Source of the DNA: Clarkia xantiana subsp. parviflora
Taxonomy: Eukaryota; Streptophyta; Magnoliopsida; Myrtales; Onagraceae
Assembly (NCBI GenBank): GCA_036873135.1
Contig: JAPTYO010000001.1
Location: 47,541,774 to 47,605,773, forward strand
Length of the DNA stretch: 64,000 nucleotides
Direction of reading: 5' to 3'
Both the position numbers and the translations under genes were made by a program. Under the pieces are notes generated by a model that was not told the DNA's origin, ran no database searches, and saw only the letters and a program-made list of their open reading frames with translations. Below, in pieces: positions 57,936 through 64,000 of this stretch (positions are counted from its first letter, which is position 1; the number at the start of each line of letters is the position of its first letter).

Positions 57936-59037
57936 CCCCTAAGAAAAAATAATTGATTATATGGAAAATGATACAAAATAAAACAAACACACACATTTTC
58001 ACCAGACATACATACAATCTAACAGCAATAACTCAACAAATAATGTTAAAAAAAAAAAAAACTAAAATCCAGCGATCTGGGCCGAACAACTTAATGGCCT
58101 TAAACTGATCCAATCTATATACTATCATTCAGCAGAAAATTGTGTGTCGGCCCAACTAATGATAGAGCCCATACCGCCAACTATTTTCTTTTTTTTTTCA
58201 CATCCCCGCCTCTTTTTCTCTAAACCCTAACACAGAAGCTGAATCCCCCCCAAAATCGATCAGTCGTCTCTCTCTCACCCTATCTCCATCTTTGCTCTCC
58301 ATCCACTGTACCCGCTAAATCGAGGCTACCGGAATCGACGACGTCTACCCCAATCCACGGCGACCTCATGCCGACCCTTTCCTGGTCTTGCATGCACCGA
58401 TAATCTCACCCCCTCGTCTAAGCCTTGCTGTCGGGGTCCTACAGTACCAATACCTCCCAAGCGACGTTAGGGCTAGGAGTTCCACCGATTGGTACTATCG
58501 GCTGCACCGACTGCCCTCATAATCCTCACAGGTTACGATTTTTCTCTTTCTTGGCCCTTCTATTGACAAATGGAAACCTTCAAAAGTAGAATCACCATTT
58601 ACAATTAGGTTCAACAAGGTATGCATGTTAATTATCTGCTTGAGGTCTCAGATTTTTAGATTCTATAAAAATTTCTCTGATTTCATTTTGTACCTTAACA
58701 AATCTACATACTGAATATTTGTTCTGTGCAACTAAAACTCACCCATTGACACAAGACTTAGTTAAACCACATGCATTATGTGTCATTCACTGAACATAAG
58801 ACATTTTAGGTTCAATCAGAGTTTTTTTATTTCTATGTACTCAGTTGGAACTGACTGGGGCACTATTTTTCTTTAGAATTTGTTATTTTTCTTCAAATTG
58901 ATATGCTCAAAATTGCTGCGCCGGTACAGATTGACCATACAATTTGCAATTTGAATATAACATGCATTATGTTAATACTGCTGTTTAAGTAATGATTTAA
59001 CAGTCTTTTGTTTTTCGTAATACAATAGACTATCACA
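57936..59037 (+). promoter_or_regulatory. Promoter and leader of plus-strand Ptta-like gene
   Basis: A pyrimidine-rich stretch at 58185-58340 (CTTTTTCTCTAAACCCTAAC, then CTCTCTCTCACC) looks like a plant 5' leader. A likely leader intron ends at an AG shortly before the ATG at 59038. No ORF otherwise. Confidence 0.5.
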
Positions 59038-61148
59038 ATGCCGAAGCGAAAAGGTATATCTGCCGGTACAAATCCACACTCACCCCAACAGTTTAAGCTT
59101 GGTGGAAATTGCAAAGTGCCTGGTGCAAGTCGAATAACCGATGCGGATGACAACCAAGAACAGACAACATTTAGGGCCCTTCCTACTTTACAAACGAGAC
59201 GTAACGCTTATTCGAGAAGGAAAATCGGACCAGCACACCCTAACATCAACCTTTCTGCCGAGGTCAGCACAACAATAAGGACGGCTCGTCAAACCAGTGA
59301 CGGTGATCAGACCGAACATATCAACTTGGAGGATGAAGGTAACCTGATTGTTTTCCCAAAAACTGTAACACAATTTTTAATTCTCTGTGGTAAATGAACA
59401 AATAAACTAACTTATTCTATTGATTTACCACAACACGTCTAAAATAGGTGACGTGCAATGTCCTACCGCTGAACGGGACGACCCAGCAGCTCCGGAGGAA
59501 ACTGCTGCGGATGTATCCCCGGTTATCTCAAATGATGGTTCTCAACTCCCTCCCATGACCCCACAACCAAGCGCCCAACCTACGTTCGATGGTGAGGACG
59601 ATACGGACGTTCATTCCACAGACAGTGTTGTACCTACCTGTCCTGATAACCAACCAACAACCAGTGGTACAGTGAAGGGTAAAAGAGGTCGCCGAGGTCC
59701 TACCAAGCTGAAGACCAAGGGAAGGCGAGAAAAAGGGGAGCCTCATATCAAGCTGACTTTCGATGAACACGGGAATGTTGACAGTGATAATGCTACTACA
59801 TTTGCCTCCTTCTGTGGATACGCTATGCGTAAATATGCACCACTTGATATAAGGTCGTGGGATAATATTCCAGAGAAAACGCTCGAGAAAATTCTCAAGA
59901 AGATCACGGTGAGATGTTTATTACTCTAATTGATTCTTCCAATATATACACATATATATACACATTTCTGTTGATGATTTTTCTGAACTGCAGAGGCATT
60001 ACGACATTCCAAATGATCATCACGTTATGGAGAAGATCTTGAAATCTCTGGCAAAGAAGTTCAGAGCCTGGAGAACGCGTCTGAAGAAAAACCACTTTGA
60101 CAAGTACACCACTTATGAGGAGAGGCTGAAGAACAAACCCCGGAGGTTCTCTAAGAAAGAGTGGAAATACATGATCGATATGTTCTCATCCAAAGAGTTT
60201 CAGGTAAAATTTGGTTCATCTATAATGCACTCTATTACAAAATATGTTAATACTAATGATCATCTATAACTCTTCCTTGTTTCATGACTAAAATGATAGG
60301 AAAAGAGCGCGCGAAGCAGGAGTAATAGAAAAAAGAACCTGAATGTACATGCTTCAGGAACTAGCAGCCACCCCAAAGTTGCTAAGCAGGTATCCACCCA
60401 TTTCGTTCATCAACTTGAAATTGTTATTCCTTACTTTTCGGGTACATAACTCAAACAAATTTAAAATTCTTCAGCTGAAAGAGAAGGAAGGGTCAAATGT
60501 AGGAAATTATCATCTTTTTGAAAAGACACATACCCACAAGGATGGCAAGCCAGTTGACGTGCGTTCAAAGGTTATTTTGGTATGTTTTGAACCTTTTCAT
60601 TTGTCTTGATTTGTTTGGTCATAAATTAGTTGTTAACACTAATCACTTGAATATCATAGGAACAATGTCAGATACTAGCCGGACAACGAAATATTGACTT
60701 GGACACAGCATTGGACCAGGTGCAGAACCGGAAGAAGAAGCGTAACACAGCCCGACTATTCAAAACAGTGATATTAGATAGCGTTGATGATGAAGAGGAC
60801 GAAGAGGACATCGACCATGAATCTGCAATAGAGAGGGCGCAGCGGGCTGAGGAGCTGGCTATAGAGCCGCAGAAACAGGCTGATGAGGCGAAAGCACGGG
60901 CTCGGGAGTTGGAGATACAACTAAGGGAGGCACTGAACCATTCCATGAGAGCAACTTTAGGTGAGGCTGCTGCAAAAACACAATTGGCTGAAGTCCGGGT
61001 TGAGCTTGCAAACACTCGTAAACAGGATGTCGACACCTATGTCAGAAGGCATTTGCTCAAAACACCGACTAAGGCCAGCAATGTAGAAGATGCCCCAGTT
61101 GCCGATGGATCATCGAGTGACATTGATCGTAAGAACTCTATACCTTAG
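59038..61148 (+). CDS. Ptta/En/Spm-like protein (TnpA-like), plus strand
   Basis: Six exons, 59038-59338, 59448-59908, 59994-60203, 60300-60389, 60475-60579 and 60660-61148, with consistent phases give 551 residues. An alternative end uses a donor at 61129 and a seventh exon 61210-61235. The N terminus is basic and disordered (KGKRGRRGPTKLKTKGRR). The centre fits PF03004: IRSWDNIPEKTLEKILKKIT, HHVMEKILKSLAKKFRAWR, KKNHFDKYTTYEERLKN, FSKKEWKYMIDMFSSKEFQ, then EKTHTHKDGKPVDVRSK. The C terminus is a charged coiled coil (ERAQRAEELA... to ...ARELEIQL). This is the classical TnpA-like layout and the best candidate for binding the subterminal repeats. The minus-strand gene at 51788-53778 is a distant relative. 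Confidence 0.87.
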
Positions 61149-61235
61149 CAAATTGTGCATGATTGAATAATATGTTTACTCATTTCGGTAATGCTTATTG
61201 CTTTTTCAGTTTCCACGGACAAATCTACTGAGTGA

Positions 61236-62029
61236 TGATCATCGTGGCGGACTTTGCTTACCTTGGCTACATCTACTATGTAGGTTTAACTATTAGTTAA
61301 CATTAGCTGGGTGGACAATGACATTTTCTGCTTTGTCCTATCTTCCTTTTTTTTGCAATGTGCTGTGGATTTGACAACGTTTAACTTTGTGGTATGCTTG
61401 GTTGTTGAACTTTGTATGTATATGCGGATTATGAAATGTTTTGGAATCAACATGGCTGTTTTATTTGGCAAGAAGCAATTTCATTAGTTTCTCCATTATC
61501 CTTCTTAAATCAAATAATCTGGTCTCATAATAAGCTGTTTGAAATACATTTCACACTCTATAAAAACCTTTAGCAAACAAATAATAACATTCAAAAAATA
61601 TCATATAGGATCATAAGTATCTTCTCTATAGATGACTTTTAGAATCAAGTTATTTGATACAAATTTATCATACAGAATCAAATTCAGCAAACGTACAACT
61701 ATTAATAGAATCATCATATATCATTGTTTACGCCTTTTTACAAACGGTCGTGTCGAAACTAATTTTTACCTCTACAATCAACAAAGGCTGACCATAAATG
61801 ACCTAACAGCGTCGGCTTTATGTATCAACACATCAAATTGTACAGTCTAATTACTTTACATAACGAATTCTAAAACTACATAACATAATCACCGTGTTTG
61901 ATTCAACAATTGTTTTACAGATACACTAATTTCGACACTGTTATAATGTAACCTAATCAAAATACTTGTTTACAAAACCTTTCTGTGACATCAGTATATC
62001 TGATTCTAAAAATAGGTACCTGAATCATC
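61236..62029. other. 3' spacer of CACTA element
   Basis: AT-rich, no gene. It presumably holds the 3' end of the Ptta-like transcript. Confidence 0.5.
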
Positions 62030-62292
62030 AATTAGTCGTGCACACTCGTTTCAACTGCCGTGTACACTCATTAACGGGCTTCACAAGAATTTGGCACGGC
62101 ACCTCACCAAACGGATTACCAACGTTTTGTACACGAGGAACAGTACCAGCAACGACCTACCCCGTGTCAGAATAAATTTCACACTTGATTACTAATAACG
62201 AGGTCACCCCGTGCCTAACCCGATTCTACAACGTTTGCACATGAATTAGAAACGAACTGGCCCGTCCCAATTGACCCTGCTCTCTTGTAGTG
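62030..62292. promoter_or_regulatory. 3' subterminal repeats of CACTA element
   Basis: CCCCGTGTCA, CCCCGTGCC, ACGAGGTCA, GGCACGGCACC and TGTACACG-type motifs recur, mirroring the 5' cluster at 46313-46560, up to the terminus GACCCTGCTCTCTTGTAGTG. Confidence 0.75.
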
Positions 62293-62851
62293 GTTAATAT
62301 GTGCAGTATTAAGAATGTTGTCGATGCCTTCACCAACAAGTTCGGACGTATGAAACAGTTGGTTAAGATGCACGTCTTATTATTAAGATATTTATAACCA
62401 AAACTTTACTCTGTAAGCAGGGATAAGAGCTACGTAGAAACGAGGTTTTAAATTTTTTTAGTGAAGTGTAATTTTGACCAAAAAATCATTTATTTATTTA
62501 TTTTTTTTATTTATCGATTTGGCTCTTTAAAAATTTAAATTTGCCCCTAATTTTTTTTACATTATCCTAGTTCAATTCTTGCAACAAAACAAAATTTATC
62601 ATTTCGTCACTTACGAGCTGATCCATGCGAACGAGTATTATACTAGACTCTGATACACCTAAACAGTGGAGAAAAAAAAATCCATATATACATGCATACG
62701 GCTATTCCCTTCTTCATGCAATACGTAAGTGCTTAACCAAAGTGCGACCAATTAACAGCTCTAGTGGTGGTGGTACCTGGGGCAAAGAGTTGTTGCTGTA
62801 GCTAGTTTCTCCGGCTCCACAATTCATGTGAAGAACTTGACTTACGTTCAT

Positions 62852-63344
62852 TCTTCTTCTTCGGATGGGCTTAATTAATTATGAGTGATCTTTCCTTCTT
62901 GGACTTGTTTCGCTTTCATATTAAAGATCGAGCGGTTTCATATATATACTGGAAATACCCAACAAACCTTATCCTGTTGTTAAAATGCGTGATGTATTTT
63001 CTATTTTGTTTGCCACATGCTGTTGTCAGGAGAGATATATAATTATTTGAATGAGGAAGGGAAGGATACGTCACGTTAATTTGTATGAATAAGTTGTGTC
63101 ATGTTGCACAAATGTAAGTTGAGTGAGAACACATGTGTATGATGAGTTCTCTCACTCAGCTTACATGGCGTAAATGAACTTCCTTTCATCGCATGTCGAA
63201 ATGTTATTCTAATTTTTTTTTTCTACGGAGTGGTAATCATCTTGAGGCACAACTCATATAATGTTTCTTCCATATGTAGGTTATTCCCAACTCGCACCGG
63301 TAAGTTGATAAAGGGATAGAATACTGGTCATGCAATTTTTTCTA
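62852..63344 (-). promoter_or_regulatory. Duplicated promoter region of SABATH C
   Basis: Near-identical to 40721-41216 upstream of SABATH B, including the TATATATA box, an inverted repeat pairing AACTTACATTTG-like and GAGTGAGAACACATGTG-type text, and the CTCACTCAGCTTACATGG phrase. The promoter is intact although the gene behind it is broken. Confidence 0.6.
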
Positions 63345-63868
63345 GGGTTAACAGGTATTTTGGTCAATGATGTTTGACCATTTTTTGATTTTGGTCAATG
63401 ATGTTTTTTTTTCCTAGTTTTGGTACCATATGTTTGCAGATTTTTTCTAGTTTTGGTCCGACCGTTACATTCCGTCTATTTTTTGACATGTACAAGTCAC
63501 GTGATCCACCCTAAACTTTCAATTTTGTTCAATTTAGTCCCTCTAATACTTTCCTAACCTTTTTTTGTTCAATTTAGTCCCGAAGTTTCAAAAATTCAAT
63601 TGGACCTATTGTCCAATTGGGGTCAATTTTGAAACTTCAGGACTAAATTGAACAAAAAAAAAGGTTAAGAAAGTATTAGAGGGACTAAATTTAAAGTTTA
63701 GAGTGGATCACGTGACTTGAATATGTCAAAAAATGGACGGAATGTAACGGTTAGACCAAAACTAGAAAAAATCTGCAAACATATGGTACCAAAACTGGGT
63801 AAAAAAAAACATTATTGATCAAAACCCAAAAGTTGTCAAACATCATGGACCAAAAGACCCGTTAACCC
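63345..63868. mobile_element. MULE-like palindromic MITE upstream of SABATH C
   Basis: 524 bp, inverted over most of its length, ends GGGTTAACAGGTATTTTGG and GGACCAAAAGACCCGTTAACCC, with a nine-base duplication differing at one base (TTTTTTCTA and TATTTTCTA). The matching site upstream of copy B, near 41217-41230, is empty. No coding capacity. Confidence 0.88.
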
Positions 63869-64000
63869 TATTTTCTATTCCCTAAATTTCAGCGATGATT
63901 GAACCTCTACCCTCATCGTTAAGGCATGAAACGGCTGAACTCATTACACCATATTACATAGTTAATATTATTCTAATAAATAGAAGGCCAACTATTGGTG

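Larger units (their letters stand above)
46313..62292 (+). mobile_element. Complete 16-kb CACTA (En/Spm) transposon
   Basis: 15,980 bp. Terminal repeats begin CACTACAAGAAATCAGG and, read inward from the right end, CACTACAAGAGAGCAGG; both continue GTCAA. The three-base duplication GTT lies at 46310-46312 and 62293-62295, and copy B has the single GTT at 40170-40172. Inside, in order: subterminal repeats, a tRNA-like segment, a tnp2-type transposase gene (+), tandem tRNA-like segments, a Ptta-like gene (-), a 117-bp satellite array, a second Ptta-like gene (+), and 3' subterminal repeats. All three genes are open, so the element may be autonomous. It sits in intron 1 of SABATH C, transposase antisense to the gene. 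Confidence 0.95.
43390..62851 (-). pseudogene. SABATH methyltransferase C, lacks exon 4
   Basis: Exon 1 is 62851-62777, exon 2 46011-45613 and exon 3 43644-43390; lengths (75, 399 and 255) equal those of copy B and the splice sites are intact. Exon 2 encodes the same protein as in B, including SNYSLHWLSQ. Exon 3 differs by a few residues (FLKLREQEL for FLKCREQEL). Exon 4, which codes for the last third including ARCMRAVAEP, is missing: homology to B stops inside intron 3 at about 43323 and Copia sequence follows. Intron 1 holds a 16-kb CACTA transposon, intron 2 a MULE-like and a hAT-like MITE. Any product would be truncated and unlikely to be active. Confidence 0.9.
43323..64000 (-). repeat. 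Tandem duplication unit C, with insertions
   Basis: Matches unit B from its intron 3 to the window end. Additions relative to B are 44150-44673, 44781-45286, 46313-62292 and 63345-63868. The Tourist-like MITE of B is absent. The unit continues past the right edge. Confidence 0.88.

Overview
This is nuclear DNA from a flowering plant, most likely a eudicot. The window is AT-rich, its genes have introns, and it holds a salicylate/benzoate-type SABATH methyltransferase cluster. Most of it is layered plant transposable elements: Tat-lineage Ty3/gypsy, Copia, CACTA, hAT, Mutator-like, Tourist-like, Helitron and SINE. I cannot name the species. All calls come from reading the sequence; no database search was run.

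Layout. 1-1400: AT-rich spacer with degenerate repeats. 1401-12381: a young Tat-lineage LTR retrotransposon with nearly identical LTRs, a gag-less pol broken by one stop codon, a 131-bp hairpin-bearing tandem repeat, and an intact five-exon gene on the opposite strand. 12382-15599: spacer with a Tourist-like MITE and half of a fold-back element. 15600-17439: SABATH gene A. 17440-28460: spacer with a palindromic MULE-like element, a small CACTA element hit by an LTR-sized insertion, a probable Helitron carrying gene fragments, and a SINE. 28464-29948: a two-exon MAPK-like kinase whose TxY motif has lost its tyrosine. 31449-37240: fold-back element, decayed second Tat element (minus strand) with 5' LTR, and a Copia integrase remnant into which it inserted. 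37551-40720: intact SABATH gene B. 41272-43320: MITE, a 460-bp fold-back element and a Copia RNase H remnant. 43390-62851: SABATH pseudogene C, a near-identical duplicate of B. It lacks exon 4 and its first intron is filled by a complete 16-kb CACTA transposon. 62852-64000: the duplicated promoter side of C, with another MULE-like MITE.

The CACTA element (46313-62292) has matching terminal repeats, a GTT target duplication and an intact tnp2-type transposase gene. It also has two further Ptta/En/Spm-like genes in opposite orientations and a 117-bp satellite array with a 12-unit higher-order repeat. Because B and C are recent duplicates, each supplies empty sites for insertions in the other, so many insertion boundaries are base-exact.

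The most unusual points are these. (1) Two diverged Tat elements lack gag at the same place. (2) The antisense gene is intact and spliceable in an element whose own pol is broken. (3) Tandem hairpins keep one loop on different, compensating stems. (4) The CACTA element carries a higher-order satellite and paired Ptta-like genes.
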